Positions 12,187 through 23,825 of a stretch of DNA of 64,000 bases are shown here, piece by piece. Source of the stretch: Pseudomonas sp. DG56-2. Lineage in GTDB: Bacteria; Pseudomonadota; Gammaproteobacteria; Pseudomonadales; Pseudomonadaceae. The position numbers were made by a program, and so were the translations under genes. Location: contig NZ_CP032311.1 of assembly GCF_004803755.1 (NCBI RefSeq), positions 742,501 to 806,500 on the forward strand, read 5' to 3'. The notes beneath the pieces were generated by a model that was given only the letters and a program-made list of their open reading frames with translations, made no database searches and was not told where the DNA came from. Positions within the stretch are counted from its first letter, which is position 1. Each line of letters opens with the position of its first letter.

Positions 12187-12202
12187 CTGGTTATTTATAC
12201 AG
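12187..12202. promoter_or_regulatory. LexA (SOS) box upstream of recN
   Basis: CTGGTTATTTATACAG fits CTG-N10-CAG with an AT-rich centre, and the recN-side arm extends to ACTGTATA. It sits 25-40 bases before the recN start, overlapping the expected promoter. recN is a classical SOS gene. Confidence 0.8.
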
Positions 12203-12311
12203 TGTTTTTAAATCCGCTGACAATGCTTGTGCTTAGTTCGATTTGGTTATCAGGAGGGCATTCTGATTGCGATGGGTTATGAACGAATCTGCCCGCTCCT
12301 GCATGGCAGCC

Positions 12312-12339
12312 CTTGAACCTGGGTTTTACGACCCCATAT
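12312..12339 (+). promoter_or_regulatory. Sigma-32 (heat-shock) promoter for grpE
   Basis: CTTGAA at 12312-12317, a 14-base spacer, then CCCCATAT at 12332-12339. Both elements match the RpoH consensus (CTTGAAA, CCCCATNT). The grpE ATG is 55 bases further on. Confidence 0.82.
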
Positions 12340-12393
12340 AGCCGGCAGAAGCGCGAGTTGAGCTCGCTGACACTATTCGAGAGGAGAGATTTT

Positions 12394-12948
12394 ATGGCTG
12401 ACGAACAGCTGGATGAACAGAATCTGAACGCCGAAGATGCAGGCGCACAAGAACTGAGCGCCCGCGTGCAGGTGCTCGAAGAGCAGCTGGCGGCGGCCCA
12501 GGATCAATCCCTGCGCACCACTGCCGACCTGCAGAACGTGCGTCGTCGTGCTGAGCAGGACGTCGAGAAAGCGCACAAATTTGCGCTGGAAAAATTCGCC
12601 GGTGACCTGTTGCCGGTCATCGACAGCCTCGAGCGCGGCCTGGAACTGTCCAGCCCTGACGACGAAAGCATTCGCCCGATGCGTGAAGGCATCGAGCTGA
12701 CCCTGAAAATGTTCCACGACACGCTCAAGCGCTACAACCTTGAAGCTATTGACCCGCACGGCGAGCCGTTCAACGCCGAGCAGCACCAGGCCATGGCCAT
12801 GCAGGAAAGCGCCGAGGTCGAGCCAAACAGTGTGCTCAAGGTGTTCCAGAAGGGCTACCAGCTCAATGGTCGTCTGCTGCGCCCGGCCATGGTCGTGGTC
12901 AGCAAGGCGCCCGCAGCGGTTTCGCCGTCGATTGACGAGCAGGCTTGA
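12394..12948 (+). CDS. grpE: Nucleotide exchange factor GrpE
   Basis: Releases ADP from DnaK in the DnaK-DnaJ chaperone cycle. 184 residues: an acidic N-terminus, a long coiled coil (about 20-80, [16 protein letters not shown] onward), a four-helix segment, and a beta-domain with the family signature ([20 protein letters not shown]). ATG at 12394 follows GAGGAGAG at a normal distance. First gene of the heat-shock cluster, behind its own sigma-32 promoter. Its last codons contain the -35 element of the dnaK promoter. Confidence 0.97.
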   Translation: MADEQLDEQNLNAEDAGAQELSARVQVLEEQLAAAQDQSLRTTADLQNVRRRAEQDVEKAHKFALEKFAGDLLPVIDSLERGLELSSPDDESIRPMREGIELTLKMFHDTLKRYNLEAIDPHGEPFNAEQHQAMAMQESAEVEPNSVLKVFQKGYQLNGRLLRPAMVVVSKAPAAVSPSIDEQA

Positions 12949-12972
12949 AATCGTTTCGAACGCCCCCATTTA
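12944..12972 (+). promoter_or_regulatory. Sigma-32 promoter for dnaK, overlapping the grpE stop
   Basis: CTTGAAA at 12944-12950, a 13-base spacer, and CCCCATTTA at 12964-12972: an essentially perfect RpoH promoter. The grpE stop codon TGA (12946-12948) lies inside the -35 box. Confidence 0.88.
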
Positions 12973-13049
12973 GGTGTCAAGCATTCAAGTATTACCGCAG
13001 GTAGCCACCACTGCTGCGGCAACAAAATTCAAGTTTCGGGAGAGTTAAC

Positions 13050-14966
13050 ATGGGCAAAATTATCGGTATCGACCTGGGGACCACCAACTCCTGTGTCTCC
13101 ATTCTGGAAAACGGCAACGTAAAGGTTATCGAGAACGCTGAAGGCGCTCGTACCACGCCGTCGATCATCGCTTACGCCAACGATGGCGAGATTCTGGTTG
13201 GTCAGTCGGCCAAGCGTCAGGCTGTTACCAACCCGCACAACACTCTGTACGCAGTAAAGCGTCTGATCGGTCGTCGTTTTGACGAAGATGTCGTGCAGAA
13301 AGACATCCAGATGGTTCCGTACAAAATCGTCAAGGCTGACAACAACGACGCCTGGGTTGAAGTAAACGGCCAGAAAATGGCACCGCCACAAATTTCGGCT
13401 GAAATCTTGAAAAAGATGAAGAAAACCGCCGAAGACTACCTGGGCGAGCCTGTTACCGAAGCGGTCATCACCGTTCCGGCCTACTTCAACGACAGCCAGC
13501 GTCAGGCTACCAAGGATGCCGGTCGCATCGCGGGTCTGGACGTAAAACGTATCATCAACGAGCCAACCGCAGCTGCTCTGGCTTACGGTATGGACAAGGC
13601 TAAAGGCGATCACACCGTGATCGTTTACGACCTGGGTGGCGGTACCTTCGACGTTTCGGTTATCGAAATCGCCGAAGTCGATGGCGAGCACCAGTTCGAA
13701 GTGTTGGCCACCAACGGTGACACGTTCCTCGGTGGTGAAGACTTCGACATTCGCCTGATCGACTACCTCGTCGACGAGTTCAAGAAAGAAAGCGGCATGA
13801 ACCTCAAAGGTGACCCGCTGGCGATGCAGCGCCTGAAAGAAGCTGCTGAAAAAGCCAAGATCGAGCTGTCTTCGAGCCAGCAGACCGACGTCAACCTGCC
13901 GTACATCACTGCAGATGCCACCGGTCCTAAGCACCTGAACGTGAAGATCTCCCGCGCCAAGCTGGAGTCGCTGGTAGAAGATCTGGTTCAGCGCACTATC
14001 GAGCCTTGCCGCATCGCCATGAAAGATGCCGGTATCGACGTCAGCAAGATCGACGACGTGATCCTGGTTGGTGGTCAGACTCGTATGCCGCTGGTGCAGA
14101 AAGCAGTTACCGATTTCTTCGGTAAAGAAGCGCGTAAAGACGTCAACCCTGACGAAGCTGTTGCCATGGGTGCAGCAATCCAGGGCGCGGTATTGGCCGG
14201 TGACGTGAAAGACGTGCTGCTGCTGGACGTCAGCCCGCTGACCCTGGGTATCGAAACCATGGGTGGCGTGATGACCGCGCTGATCGAGAAGAACACCACT
14301 ATCCCGACCAAAAAGTCGCAAGTGTTCTCGACTGCCGATGACAACCAGAGCGCTGTGACCATTCACGTGCTGCAAGGTGAGCGTAAACAGGCTGCACAGA
14401 ACAAGTCCCTGGGCAAGTTCGACCTGGCCGAGATTCCACCAGCACCACGTGGCGTGCCACAGATCGAAGTAACCTTCGACATCGACGCCAACGGCATCCT
14501 GCACGTAGGCGCCAAAGACAAGGCTACTGGCAAAACTCAGTCGATCGTGATCAAGGCCAACTCGGGTCTGTCTGACGAAGAAATTCAACAGATGATCCGC
14601 GACGCCGAAGCGAACTCGGAAGAAGACCGCAAGTTCGAAGAGCTGGCCGCTGCCCGTAACCAGGGTGATGCACTGGTTCACTCGACTCGCAAAATGGTCG
14701 CTGACGCCGGTGACAAGGTCACTGCCGAAGAGAAGACTGCGATCGAGGCTGCAGTCGTTGCCCTGGAAGCCGCCATCAAAGGCGACGACAAGGCTGCTAT
14801 CGATGCCAAGGTTGAAGAGCTGTCGAAAGTGTCGGCTCCAGTTGCTCAGAAAATGTACGCCGAGCAGCAGGCCGAACAGCCACAAGCTGGCGCGCAGCAG
14901 GCTGAAGAACCTAAGCACGACGACGTCGTCGATGCCGAGTTCGAAGAAGTCAAAGACAACAAGTAA
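13050..14966 (+). CDS. dnaK: Molecular chaperone DnaK (Hsp70)
   Basis: ATP-dependent chaperone. 638 residues. It starts [17 protein letters not shown] with the phosphate-binding loop, then has the Hsp70 signatures [16 protein letters not shown] near 190 and [11 protein letters not shown] near 338. The substrate-binding beta domain runs about 390-505, then the helical lid, ending with a Gln/Ala-rich linker and the acidic EEVKDNK tail. ATG at 13050 is preceded by GGGAGAG. It lies between grpE and dnaJ with its own sigma-32 promoter. Codon use is strongly biased, as in highly expressed genes, and a long antisense open frame results from that bias. Confidence 0.99.
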   Translation: MGKIIGIDLGTTNSCVSILENGNVKVIENAEGARTTPSIIAYANDGEILVGQSAKRQAVTNPHNTLYAVKRLIGRRFDEDVVQKDIQMVPYKIVKADNNDAWVEVNGQKMAPPQISAEILKKMKKTAEDYLGEPVTEAVITVPAYFNDSQRQATKDAGRIAGLDVKRIINEPTAAALAYGMDKAKGDHTVIVYDLGGGTFDVSVIEIAEVDGEHQFEVLATNGDTFLGGEDFDIRLIDYLVDEFKKESGMNLKGDPLAMQRLKEAAEKAKIELSSSQQTDVNLPYITADATGPKHLNVKISRAKLESLVEDLVQRTIEPCRIAMKDAGIDVSKIDDVILVGGQTRMPLVQKAVTDFFGKEARKDVNPDEAVAMGAAIQGAVLAGDVKDVLLLDVSPLTLGIETMGGVMTALIEKNTTIPTKKSQVFSTADDNQSAVTIHVLQGERKQAAQNKSLGKFDLAEIPPAPRGVPQIEVTFDIDANGILHVGAKDKATGKTQSIVIKANSGLSDEEIQQMIRDAEANSEEDRKFEELAAARNQGDALVHSTRKMVADAGDKVTAEEKTAIEAAVVALEAAIKGDDKAAIDAKVEELSKVSAPVAQKMYAEQQAEQPQAGAQQAEEPKHDDVVDAEFEEVKDNK

Positions 14967-15026
14967 TTACTACAGGTTGTCGGCCGGTTGACTGCTTTGT
15001 AGTGGTTGGCTGGTAGGATGTCGCCG

Positions 15027-15046
15027 CGCGGGGGCTTGCTCCCGCG
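15027..15046 (+). repeat. GC hairpin / degenerate REP-like unit in the dnaK-dnaJ gap
   Basis: CGCGGG, GGCTTGCT, CCCGCG, resembling a degraded REP core (GCGGGGGCTTGCTCCCGC). It lies in the 210-base gap between dnaK and dnaJ. No T-run follows, so it is more likely an mRNA-stability or attenuation element than a full terminator. Confidence 0.4.
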
Positions 15047-15176
15047 TTGGCGTGTCTGGAATACCCGAATTTTTACAGCATCTGTCAGGCCTCCTGGAGG
15101 TAGACGAGGCGGGTGCTGGCGGCACGGCGCGAAATGCGCAGAGGTTTGCCGAACGTCCTCAAGAGTGAAAAGACTT

Positions 15177-16301
15177 ATGGCAAAGCGTGACTATTACGAA
15201 GTTCTGGGAGTTGAGCGCGGCTCCAGTGAAGCGGACCTGAAAAAGGCCTATCGCCGCCTGGCGATGAAGCATCACCCGGACCGTAATCCTGATGACAAAG
15301 AGTCGGAAGAGAAATTCAAAGAGGCCAACGAGGCCTATGAAGTTCTTTCCGACGCCAGCAAGCGCGCAGCGTATGACCAATACGGTCATGCCGGTGTCGA
15401 CCCGAGCATGGGCGGTGGCGGTGCCGGATTTGGCGGCGCGAACTTCTCCGACATTTTCGGTGATGTGTTCAGCGATTTCTTCGGTGGCGGCCGTGGCGGC
15501 TCGCGTGGCGGCGCCCAGCGTGGCAGCGACCTGCGCTACACGCTGGAACTGAACCTGGAAGAAGCCGTGCGCGGCACCACGGTCAATATTCGTGTACCGA
15601 CACTGGTCAACTGTGAGCCGTGTGATGGTTCCGGTGCCAAGAAAGGCTCTTCGCCTTCGACCTGTCCGACCTGTGGTGGTATTGGTCAGGTGCGCATGCA
15701 GCAGGGCTTTTTCTCGGTGCAGCAGACCTGCCCGCGTTGCCATGGTCAGGGCAAGATCATTACCGATCCTTGCAACTCCTGCCACGGCGAAGGTCGCATC
15801 GAAGAGTACAAGACCCTTTCGGTCAAGGTCCCGGCTGGCGTCGATACGGGCGATCGTATCCGTCTTTCCGGAGAAGGCGAGGCGGGTTCCCATGGCGGTC
15901 CGACTGGCGATCTTTACGTTGTGATCAACGTGCGCGAGCACGATATCTTCCAGCGTGACGGCAAGCATCTGTATTGCGAAGTGCCGATCAGCTACACCGA
16001 TGCTGCACTGGGTGGCGAGCTGGAAGTGCCGACGCTCGATGGTCGGGTCAAGTTGAAGATCCCGGAAGGCACGCAAACCGGTAAGCAATTCCGTCTGCGT
16101 GGCAAGGGTGTGGCGCCGGTTCGTGGCGGTGGTGCTGGTGACCTGATGTGCCGTGTTGCGGTCGAAACTCCGGTCAATCTCAGCCGCCGTCAGCGCGAAC
16201 TCCTCGAAGAGCTGCGCGACTCACTGGACGGTGATAGTTCTCACTCGCCCAAGGCCAGCGGCTGGTTCGAGGGTGTAAAGCGCTTCTTCGGCGACTTGTA
16301 A
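15177..16301 (+). CDS. dnaJ: Molecular chaperone DnaJ (Hsp40)
   Basis: J-protein co-chaperone that stimulates DnaK ATPase. 374 residues. J domain 1-70 with the HPD motif at 33-35; a Gly/Phe-rich linker (about 75-120); four CxxCxGxG zinc-binding repeats ([32 protein letters not shown]) at about 145-205; then the C-terminal substrate-binding beta domains. ATG at 15177 is chosen because [12 protein letters not shown] is the conserved N-terminus; the open frame extends 57 codons upstream without family similarity. Follows dnaK after 210 bases; dapB starts 13 bases later. Confidence 0.98.
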   Translation: MAKRDYYEVLGVERGSSEADLKKAYRRLAMKHHPDRNPDDKESEEKFKEANEAYEVLSDASKRAAYDQYGHAGVDPSMGGGGAGFGGANFSDIFGDVFSDFFGGGRGGSRGGAQRGSDLRYTLELNLEEAVRGTTVNIRVPTLVNCEPCDGSGAKKGSSPSTCPTCGGIGQVRMQQGFFSVQQTCPRCHGQGKIITDPCNSCHGEGRIEEYKTLSVKVPAGVDTGDRIRLSGEGEAGSHGGPTGDLYVVINVREHDIFQRDGKHLYCEVPISYTDAALGGELEVPTLDGRVKLKIPEGTQTGKQFRLRGKGVAPVRGGGAGDLMCRVAVETPVNLSRRQRELLEELRDSLDGDSSHSPKASGWFEGVKRFFGDL

Positions 16302-16311
16302 GAAGGAATAG

Positions 16312-17118
<807 letters not shown>

Positions 17119-17180
17119 TAGCCCCGCCCCTCCCTGTGGGGTGGTTTTGCTCCGTGATTGCGACCGTCCAGTTACGTCGC

Positions 17181-17207
17181 GTCGCGGGGCAAGTCCGCTC
17201 CTACAGG
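17181..17207 (+). repeat. Single REP-like element
   Basis: GTCGCGGGGCAAGTCCGCTC followed by CTACAGG is the pseudomonad REP core in one orientation, in the dapB-carA gap. The first part of this 299-base gap (17119-17290) shows nothing else I can support. Confidence 0.7.
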
Positions 17208-17292
17208 TGTCTTGAAGTCCTGCTGTCGCATTCTTGCGCCTTTCAGGCACATCAGTGGTAGACCGAAAAAGCGTTTTTCTGTAAGCTACAGC

Positions 17293-17372
17293 TTTAGTGT
17301 GTCCACTAAAAGCGCGCAGATAATTCGACGAAGAAAGCGGGGTGACGTGTCTATACGTCATTCCGCTTTTTT
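17293..17372 (+). promoter_or_regulatory. carA leader with attenuator-like terminator
   Basis: TTTAGTG at 17293-17299 pairs with CACTAAA at 17304-17310. A 15-base-pair stem follows: 17334-17348 with 17355-17369, two G-T pairs, six-base loop, then a run of six T (17367-17372). This is a full intrinsic terminator only 45 bases before carA, so it would have to be bypassed for carAB to be expressed. A nine-codon frame GTG...TAA (17297-17323) lies between the two hairpins and could be a leader peptide, but it has no clear ribosome-binding site. Pyrimidine/arginine control of carAB is known in pseudomonads; attenuation here is my inference. Confidence 0.65.
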
Positions 17373-17417
17373 GCAACCTGCGATCGCCCCTTCAGGCTTT
17401 ATTTTTGGGAGGTCTTC

Positions 17418-18554
17418 TTGACTAAGCCAGCCATACTCGCCCTTGCCGATGGCAGCATTTTTCGCGGTGAGGCTATTGGAGCCGACGGTCAGACCGTTGG
17501 TGAGGTGGTGTTTAACACCGCAATGACCGGCTATCAGGAAATCCTGACTGACCCTTCGTATTCCCAACAGATCGTTACCCTGACCTATCCGCATATCGGT
17601 AATACCGGCACCACGCCGGAAGATGCCGAGTCCGATCGGGTCTGGTCGGCTGGCCTGGTCATTCGTGACTTGCCGCTGATCGCCAGCAACTGGCGTAACA
17701 CCCTGTCGCTGTCCGACTACCTCAAGGCCAACAATGTGGTGGCCATTGCCGGTATCGACACGCGTCGCCTGACCCGCATCCTGCGTGAGAAGGGCGCGCA
17801 GAATGGATGCATTCTGGCCGGCGACAACATCACTGAAGAGGCAGCGATCGCGGCTGCTCGTGGCTTCCCGGGCCTCAAGGGCATGGACCTGGCCAAAGTT
17901 GTCAGCACCAAGTCCAGCTACGAATGGCGCTCCAGCGTCTGGGAACTGAAAACCGACAGCCACGCGACCATCGAAGCTGCCGACCTGCCTTACCACGTGG
18001 TCGCCTACGACTACGGCGTCAAGCTGAACATCCTGCGCATGCTGGTCGCTCGCGGTTGCCGCCTTACCGTTGTGCCGGCGCAAACCCCGGCCAGCGAAGT
18101 ATTGGCGCTCAACCCGGATGGCGTGTTCCTGTCCAACGGCCCTGGTGATCCGGAGCCATGCGACTACGCCATCCAGGCGATCAAAGAAATTCTGGAAACC
18201 GAGATCCCGGTTTTCGGTATCTGCCTGGGCCACCAACTGCTGGCGCTGGCTTCCGGCGCCAAGACCGTCAAGATGGGCCACGGTCACCACGGTGCCAACC
18301 ACCCAGTCCAGGATCTGGACACCGGTGTGGTCATGATCACCAGCCAGAACCACGGTTTTGCCGTCGACGAAGCAACCCTGCCGGCCAACGTTCGCCCAAT
18401 TCACAAGTCGCTGTTCGACGGTACCCTGCAAGGTATCGAGCGCACCGACAAGAGCGCGTTCAGCTTCCAGGGTCACCCTGAGGCAAGCCCAGGCCCGACC
18501 GACGTCGCGCCATTGTTCGACCGTTTCATCGATGCCATGGCCAAGCGCCGCTGA
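17418..18554 (+). CDS. carA: Carbamoyl-phosphate synthase small subunit
   Basis: Glutamine amidotransferase subunit that supplies ammonia to CarB for pyrimidine and arginine synthesis. 378 residues. N-terminal CPSase-SM domain ([14 protein letters not shown] onward), then a class I glutaminase domain with the nucleophile Cys269 in [13 protein letters not shown] and the catalytic His-Glu pair near [10 protein letters not shown]. The start is TTG at 17418: it is nine bases after the strong ribosome-binding site GGGAGG (17408-17413), and no ATG fits the conserved [14 protein letters not shown]-terminus. A terminator-like leader hairpin precedes it; carB follows after 106 bases. Confidence 0.97.
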   Translation: MTKPAILALADGSIFRGEAIGADGQTVGEVVFNTAMTGYQEILTDPSYSQQIVTLTYPHIGNTGTTPEDAESDRVWSAGLVIRDLPLIASNWRNTLSLSDYLKANNVVAIAGIDTRRLTRILREKGAQNGCILAGDNITEEAAIAAARGFPGLKGMDLAKVVSTKSSYEWRSSVWELKTDSHATIEAADLPYHVVAYDYGVKLNILRMLVARGCRLTVVPAQTPASEVLALNPDGVFLSNGPGDPEPCDYAIQAIKEILETEIPVFGICLGHQLLALASGAKTVKMGHGHHGANHPVQDLDTGVVMITSQNHGFAVDEATLPANVRPIHKSLFDGTLQGIERTDKSAFSFQGHPEASPGPTDVAPLFDRFIDAMAKRR

Positions 18555-18660
18555 GCATCTGGCGAGAAGGCCCTGAACCGGTGCAAGCCGCGTTCAGGCG
18601 CCGCCCCCAAGATTGTTCAATGCGGCTTGCCGACTGACCTGCGGAATTGAGTGACAACCC

Positions 18661-21600
18661 ATGCCAAAACGTACAGACATTAAAAGCATCCTGATTCTCG
18701 GCGCTGGCCCGATCGTTATCGGCCAGGCCTGTGAATTCGACTACTCCGGCGCCCAGGCTTGCAAAGCCCTGCGCGAAGAGGGTTACCGCGTCATCCTGGT
18801 GAACTCCAACCCGGCCACCATCATGACCGACCCGGCCATGGCCGACGCTACCTATATCGAGCCGATCAAGTGGCAGACCGTTGCCAAGATCATCGAGAAA
18901 GAGCGTCCAGACGCGCTGCTGCCGACCATGGGTGGCCAGACGGCCTTGAACTGCGCACTGGATCTGGAGCGCGAAGGCGTTCTGGAAAAGTTCGGCGTGG
19001 AAATGATCGGTGCCAATGCTGACACCATCGACAAGGCCGAAGACCGCTCGCGTTTCGACAAGGCGATGAAGGCTATCGGCCTTGAGTGCCCGCGCTCCGG
19101 TATCGCCCACAGCATGGAAGAAGCCAACGCAGTGCTCGAGAAGCTCGGCTTCCCGTGCATCATCCGTCCGTCCTTTACCATGGGCGGCACGGGTGGCGGT
19201 ATTGCTTACAACCGTGAAGAGTTCGAAGAAATCTGTGCCCGTGGTCTGGACCTGTCGCCGACCAAGGAACTGCTGATCGACGAGTCGCTGATCGGCTGGA
19301 AAGAGTACGAGATGGAAGTGGTCCGCGACAAAAAGGACAACTGCATCATCGTCTGCTCCATCGAGAACTTCGACCCGATGGGCGTGCACACCGGTGACTC
19401 GATCACCGTCGCTCCAGCACAGACCCTGACCGACAAGGAATACCAGATCATGCGCAACGCCTCGCTGGCGGTGCTGCGTGAGATCGGCGTTGAAACCGGT
19501 GGTTCCAACGTTCAGTTCGGCATCTGTCCGAATACCGGTCGTATGGTCGTGATCGAGATGAACCCGCGGGTATCGCGTTCTTCGGCCCTGGCGTCGAAAG
19601 CCACCGGTTTCCCGATCGCCAAGATCGCTGCCAAGCTGGCCATTGGTTACACCTTGGATGAGCTGCAGAACGACATCACTGGCGGTCGTACCCCAGCGTC
19701 TTTCGAGCCGTCCATCGACTACGTCGTGACCAAGCTGCCGCGTTTCGCCTTCGAAAAATTCCCGAAAGCTGATGCCCGCCTGACCACCCAGATGAAATCC
19801 GTGGGTGAAGTCATGGCGATTGGTCGCACCTTCCAGGAATCTCTGCAGAAAGCACTGCGCGGTCTGGAAGTCGGTGTATGTGGCCTGGATCCGAAAGTCG
19901 ATCTGGCTTCGCCGGAAGCTGCAAGCATTCTCAAACGCGAGCTCACCGTTCCAGGCGCCGAGCGTATCTGGTACGTGGCTGACGCCATGCGTTCGGGTAT
20001 GACTGTCGACGAAATCTTCGACCTGACCATGATCGACCGCTGGTTCCTGGTACAGATGGAAGACCTGATCAAGGAAGAAGAGAAGGTCAAGACCCTGGCG
20101 CTGTCGGCTATCGACAAAGACCTGATGCTGCGCCTCAAGCGCAAAGGCTTCTCCGATCAGCGTCTGGCCAAGCTGCTGGGCATTACCGACAAGAACCTGC
20201 GTCGTCACCGCCACAAGCTTGAAGTGTTCCCGGTCTACAAGCGCGTTGACACCTGCGCCGCCGAGTTCGCAACTGATACCGCCTACCTGTACTCGACCTA
20301 TGAGGAAGAGTGCGAAGCCAATCCGTCGACCCGTGACAAGATCATGATCCTCGGTGGCGGCCCTAACCGTATCGGTCAGGGTATCGAGTTCGACTACTGC
20401 TGCGTACACGCGGCATTGGCTCTGCGTGAAGACGGGTACGAGACCATCATGGTCAACTGCAACCCGGAAACCGTCTCCACCGACTACGACACCTCCGACC
20501 GTCTGTACTTCGAACCGCTGACGCTGGAAGACGTGCTGGAAGTGGTACGGGTCGAGAAGCCGAAAGGTGTGATCGTCCACTACGGTGGCCAGACCCCGCT
20601 GAAACTCGCTCGCGCCCTGGAAGAAGCCGGCGTACCGATCATCGGTACCAGCCCTGATGCCATCGACCGCGCTGAAGACCGTGAGCGTTTCCAGCAGATG
20701 GTTCAGCGCCTGAACCTGCTGCAGCCGCCAAACGCCACCGTGCGCAGCGAAGACGAAGCCATTCGTGCTGCCGGTGTGATCGGTTACCCGCTGGTGGTAC
20801 GTCCTTCCTACGTGCTGGGCGGTCGCGCCATGGAGATCGTCTACGAACTGGACGAGCTCAAGCGCTACCTGCGTGAAGCGGTGCAAGTGTCCAACGACAG
20901 TCCGGTACTGCTTGACCACTTCCTCAACTGCGCCATCGAGATGGACGTGGATGCGGTCTGCGACGGTACTGACGTGGTTATCGGCGCGATCATGCAGCAC
21001 ATCGAACAGGCGGGTGTTCACTCCGGTGACTCGGCGTGCTCGCTGCCGCCTTACTCGCTGCCAGCCCATGTTCAGGACGAAGTCCGTGAACAGGTCAAGA
21101 AAATGGCCCTGGAGTTGGGCGTTGTCGGCCTGATGAACGTCCAGCTGGCCCTGCAGGGTGACAAGATCTACGTGATCGAGGTCAACCCGCGTGCTTCGCG
21201 TACCGTGCCATTCGTTTCCAAGTGCATCGGTACGTCCCTGGCGATGATCGCTGCGCGCGTAATGGCTGGCAAATCGCTCAAGGAAATCGGCTTCACCAAG
21301 GAAATCATTCCTAACTTCTACAGCGTCAAGGAAGCGGTGTTCCCGTTCGCCAAATTCCCGGGTGTTGACCCGATCCTCGGCCCAGAGATGAAATCCACGG
21401 GTGAAGTCATGGGTGTGGGCGATAGCTTCGGTGAAGCCTTTGCCAAAGCCCAGATGGGTGCCAGTGAAGTGCTGCCGACCGGCGGTACTGCGTTCATCAG
21501 CGTGCGTGACGACGACAAGCCACAGGTGGCCGGTGTCGCTCGTGACCTGATCGCCCTGGGCTTCGAGGTGGTTGCCACTGTCGGCACTGCCAAGCTGATC

Positions 21601-21882
21601 GAAGCGGCTGGCTTGAAAGTGCGCCGCGTGAACAAAGTGACTGAAGGTCGTCCGCACGTGGTCGACATGATCAAGAACGACGAAGTGTCGCTGATCATCA
21701 ACACCACCGAAGGTCGTCAGTCGATCGCTGACTCCTACTCAATTCGTCGCAATGCGTTGCAGCACAAGATCTACTGCACCACCACCATTGCGGCCGGTGA
21801 AGCTATCTGCGAAGCGTTGAAGTTCGGTCCGGAAAAGACCGTTCGCCGCTTGCAGGATCTCCATGCAGGACTCAAGGCATGA
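18661..21882 (+). CDS. carB: Carbamoyl-phosphate synthase large subunit
   Basis: Makes carbamoyl phosphate from bicarbonate, ammonia and two ATP. 1073 residues, standard. Two homologous ATP-grasp halves, about 1-400 (carboxyphosphate) and 550-935 (carbamoyl phosphate), joined by an oligomerisation domain, with a C-terminal MGS-like allosteric domain (about 936-1073). Signatures include [20 protein letters not shown], the duplicate [20 protein letters not shown] near 563, and the paired ATP-grasp strands [16 protein letters not shown] and [16 protein letters not shown]. Same strand as carA; its last four bases overlap greA. Confidence 0.99.
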   Translation: MPKRTDIKSILILGAGPIVIGQACEFDYSGAQACKALREEGYRVILVNSNPATIMTDPAMADATYIEPIKWQTVAKIIEKERPDALLPTMGGQTALNCALDLEREGVLEKFGVEMIGANADTIDKAEDRSRFDKAMKAIGLECPRSGIAHSMEEANAVLEKLGFPCIIRPSFTMGGTGGGIAYNREEFEEICARGLDLSPTKELLIDESLIGWKEYEMEVVRDKKDNCIIVCSIENFDPMGVHTGDSITVAPAQTLTDKEYQIMRNASLAVLREIGVETGGSNVQFGICPNTGRMVVIEMNPRVSRSSALASKATGFPIAKIAAKLAIGYTLDELQNDITGGRTPASFEPSIDYVVTKLPRFAFEKFPKADARLTTQMKSVGEVMAIGRTFQESLQKALRGLEVGVCGLDPKVDLASPEAASILKRELTVPGAERIWYVADAMRSGMTVDEIFDLTMIDRWFLVQMEDLIKEEEKVKTLALSAIDKDLMLRLKRKGFSDQRLAKLLGITDKNLRRHRHKLEVFPVYKRVDTCAAEFATDTAYLYSTYEEECEANPSTRDKIMILGGGPNRIGQGIEFDYCCVHAALALREDGYETIMVNCNPETVSTDYDTSDRLYFEPLTLEDVLEVVRVEKPKGVIVHYGGQTPLKLARALEEAGVPIIGTSPDAIDRAEDRERFQQMVQRLNLLQPPNATVRSEDEAIRAAGVIGYPLVVRPSYVLGGRAMEIVYELDELKRYLREAVQVSNDSPVLLDHFLNCAIEMDVDAVCDGTDVVIGAIMQHIEQAGVHSGDSACSLPPYSLPAHVQDEVREQVKKMALELGVVGLMNVQLALQGDKIYVIEVNPRASRTVPFVSKCIGTSLAMIAARVMAGKSLKEIGFTKEIIPNFYSVKEAVFPFAKFPGVDPILGPEMKSTGEVMGVGDSFGEAFAKAQMGASEVLPTGGTAFISVRDDDKPQVAGVARDLIALGFEVVATVGTAKLIEAAGLKVRRVNKVTEGRPHVVDMIKNDEVSLIINTTEGRQSIADSYSIRRNALQHKIYCTTTIAAGEAICEALKFGPEKTVRRLQDLHAGLKA

Positions 21883-22355
21883 CTAAATACCCAATGACCG
21901 TCCAGGGCTTCAAGGCCCTGGAAGAGGAGCACGCCTTTCTGAGCAAGGTCGAGCGTCCACGCTTGAGCCAGGCTATCGGTGAGGCGCGCGAGCTTGGTGA
22001 CCTCAAGGAAAACGCCGAATACCACGCTGCTCGTGAAGAGCAGGGCATGGTCGAGGCGCGTATCCGTGACATCGAAGGTCGTCTGCAGAACTCGGTGGTG
22101 ATTGACGTCACCACCATCGCTCATACCGGCAAGGTGATCTTCGGTACTACCGTTGAAATCGCCAATGTCGAGACTGACGAGAGCGTGAAGTACAAGATCG
22201 TTGGCGAAGATGAAGCTGATATCAAGGCCGGCAAATTGTCGGTCGGCTCGCCCATTGCCCGCGCCTTGATGGGTAAGGAAGAGGGTGACGTGGTAGCGGT
22301 TAAAACGCCTAGCGGTCTGGTTGAGTACGAGATTGTCGAAGTCGCACATATCTGA
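21879..22355 (+). CDS. greA: Transcription elongation factor GreA
   Basis: Rescues backtracked RNA polymerase by stimulating transcript cleavage. 158 residues. N-terminal antiparallel coiled coil (about 1-75) with the acidic tip region [17 protein letters not shown], and a C-terminal FKBP-like domain ending in [15 protein letters not shown]. Its ATG lies in an ATGA overlap with the carB stop, so the two are translationally coupled. The GC-rich repeat GCCGCGGC-TTT-GCCGCGGC (22361-22379) comes just after its stop. Confidence 0.98.
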   Translation: MTKYPMTVQGFKALEEEHAFLSKVERPRLSQAIGEARELGDLKENAEYHAAREEQGMVEARIRDIEGRLQNSVVIDVTTIAHTGKVIFGTTVEIANVETDESVKYKIVGEDEADIKAGKLSVGSPIARALMGKEEGDVVAVKTPSGLVEYEIVEVAHI

Positions 22356-22779
22356 TCGTCGCCGCGGCTTTGCCGCGGCCACGGTAATCTGGCAACTGAC
22401 TCAGGTGTTCTGGGTCGGTGGCCTGTGGATGTTGCATTTCGGTCTGCTGCCGGCGTTGGGCAAGATAGGCCTGGCGCCATTGCTGATCGAAGATATCGGC
22501 AGCCTGATGGCATCACTACTGGTGGCGTTTGCGGCGTTTTGCGCGGGCGTACAAAGTGTGGTGCTGGTTCAGGCGCAGGGCTTGTCCAGTATTTGGCGGG
22601 ACGTGCGTGGTCAGCTACTGCTAATGGCGATGCTGGCGTGTGTGGCGTATTTCGCCGTGCGCGTGGGATTGCCTCAGGAACTGCGCTGGCAATTGTTCTG
22701 CTATCTGGTGCTGGGCTTGACCGGCTTGTTGCTGGTCATGCAGCCCGTGCCGGGCAGGGCGCGCCAGGCGCGCCACTGA
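22333..22779 (+). CDS. Small membrane protein, DUF4149-like
   Basis: Function unknown. About 148 residues with four hydrophobic segments ([71 protein letters not shown]), the layout of DUF4149/TMEM205-like inner-membrane proteins. No ATG or GTG fits. TTG at 22333 and TTG at 22321 are both possible; 22333 gives [12 protein letters not shown] and I prefer it, with low certainty. Either start overlaps the greA end, so translation is probably coupled. A perfect eight-base inverted repeat sits inside its first 16 codons. It faces yhbY, ending 12 bases away. Confidence 0.75.
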   Translation: MSKSHISDRRRGFAAATVIWQLTQVFWVGGLWMLHFGLLPALGKIGLAPLLIEDIGSLMASLLVAFAAFCAGVQSVVLVQAQGLSSIWRDVRGQLLLMAMLACVAYFAVRVGLPQELRWQLFCYLVLGLTGLLLVMQPVPGRARQARH

Positions 22780-22791
22780 CCGGGGCGAACA

Positions 22792-23100
22792 TCACTTGTA
22801 GCGATGGATGTTCGAAAGCTGCTTGTTTGGCTGTGGGTTGCGGCGGTAGATCAGCGCTTTTTTGCCGATGGTCTGTACCAGTTCGGCGCGACCGGCCTTG
22901 CACAGTGCAGCGATTGCGGCAGCACGTTCTTCACGATCTTCCGAGCGAATCTCTACCTTGATCAACTCGTGATCAGCCAGAGCGCGTTCGAGTTCGGCGA
23001 TAACGCCCTCAGTCAGCCCATTGCCTGCCACAATCAGAACTGGTTTCAGATCGTGGCCAATGGATTTGTACTGTTTCTTCTGCTCGTTATTGAGCGGCAT
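22792..23100 (-). CDS. yhbY: YhbY-family CRM-domain RNA-binding protein
   Basis: 102-residue single CRM (KH-like) domain protein associated with pre-50S ribosome assembly in relatives. Conserved features are the N-terminal LNNEQKKQYKSIGHDLKPVLIVA with the GNGLTEGV loop corresponding to the CRM GxxG element, and EIRSEDREERAAAIAALC. It is divergent from rlmE, also a large-subunit rRNA factor, across 101 bases; this pairing is conserved in gammaproteobacteria. Confidence 0.94.
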   Translation of the reverse strand: MPLNNEQKKQYKSIGHDLKPVLIVAGNGLTEGVIAELERALADHELIKVEIRSEDREERAAAIAALCKAGRAELVQTIGKKALIYRRNPQPNKQLSNIHRYK

Positions 23101-23201
23101 AATCTGACCCTTGTGTCTGATTCTGTAAAAATGGCGGCCATTTTACCCGAGGGCCCGTGGATCCGCCCAGTTAATCACGACCCTAATCATCGAGGTGCCC
23201 A

Positions 23202-23825
23202 GTGGCGCGTTCCAAGACAAGCCTTGGCTGGCTAAAAGAACACTTCAACGATCCTTACGTCAAAAAGGCGCAAAAGGACGGATATCGCTCGCGTGCGAGC
23301 TATAAATTGCTGGAAATTCAGGAAAAGTACCGGATTATCCGCCCAGGTATGAGCGTAGTCGACTTGGGTGCAGCCCCAGGTGGCTGGTCTCAGGTCACCA
23401 GTCGTCTGATTGGTGGTCAGGGCCGGTTGATTGCATCGGACATCCTGGAAATGGACAGCATTCCGGATGTGACCTTTGTTCAGGGTGACTTCACGCAGGA
23501 TGAAGTGCTGGCTCAGATTCTCGAGGCGGTAGGTAATTCACATGTGGACCTTGTGATTTCCGATATGGCCCCCAATATGAGTGGTACGCCTGCTGTGGAT
23601 ATTCCCAAGGCCATGTTTCTCTGCGAACTGGCCCTTGATCTGGCGACCCGGGTACTCAAGCCGGGTGGCGATTTTCTGATCAAGATCTTCCAGGGCGAAG
23701 GTTTCGACGTTTATCTGAAGGACGCTCGTCAGAAATTCGACAAGGTCCAGATGCTTAAACCTGATTCATCGCGTGATCGCTCCCGTGAGCAGTACTTGCT
23801 GGCGCGGGGCTATAAAGGCGAGTAA
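23202..23825 (+). CDS. rlmE: 23S rRNA 2'-O-ribose methyltransferase (U2552)
   Basis: FtsJ/RrmJ heat-shock methyltransferase that modifies the A loop of 23S rRNA. 207 residues. SAM motif [13 protein letters not shown] near residue 50, catalytic K-D-K-E tetrad positions within [23 protein letters not shown] and [10 protein letters not shown]. The start is GTG at 23202 with GAGGTG ahead of it; it yields the conserved [15 protein letters not shown]. The usual partner ftsH follows after 203 bases. Confidence 0.97.
   Translation: MARSKTSLGWLKEHFNDPYVKKAQKDGYRSRASYKLLEIQEKYRIIRPGMSVVDLGAAPGGWSQVTSRLIGGQGRLIASDILEMDSIPDVTFVQGDFTQDEVLAQILEAVGNSHVDLVISDMAPNMSGTPAVDIPKAMFLCELALDLATRVLKPGGDFLIKIFQGEGFDVYLKDARQKFDKVQMLKPDSSRDRSREQYLLARGYKGE

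Noticed and set aside
13029..14918. 629-codon open frame antisense to dnaK
   Set aside because: A known by-product of biased codon use in dnaK; the sense frame is unmistakable DnaK.
17158..17421. 87-codon frame running through the REP and carA leader
   Set aside because: Composed of REP and hairpin sequence; no conserved protein pattern.
18526..21657. 1043-codon open frame antisense to carB
   Set aside because: Codon-bias shadow; low-complexity His/Asp/Val-rich product, no family features, sense frame is CarB.
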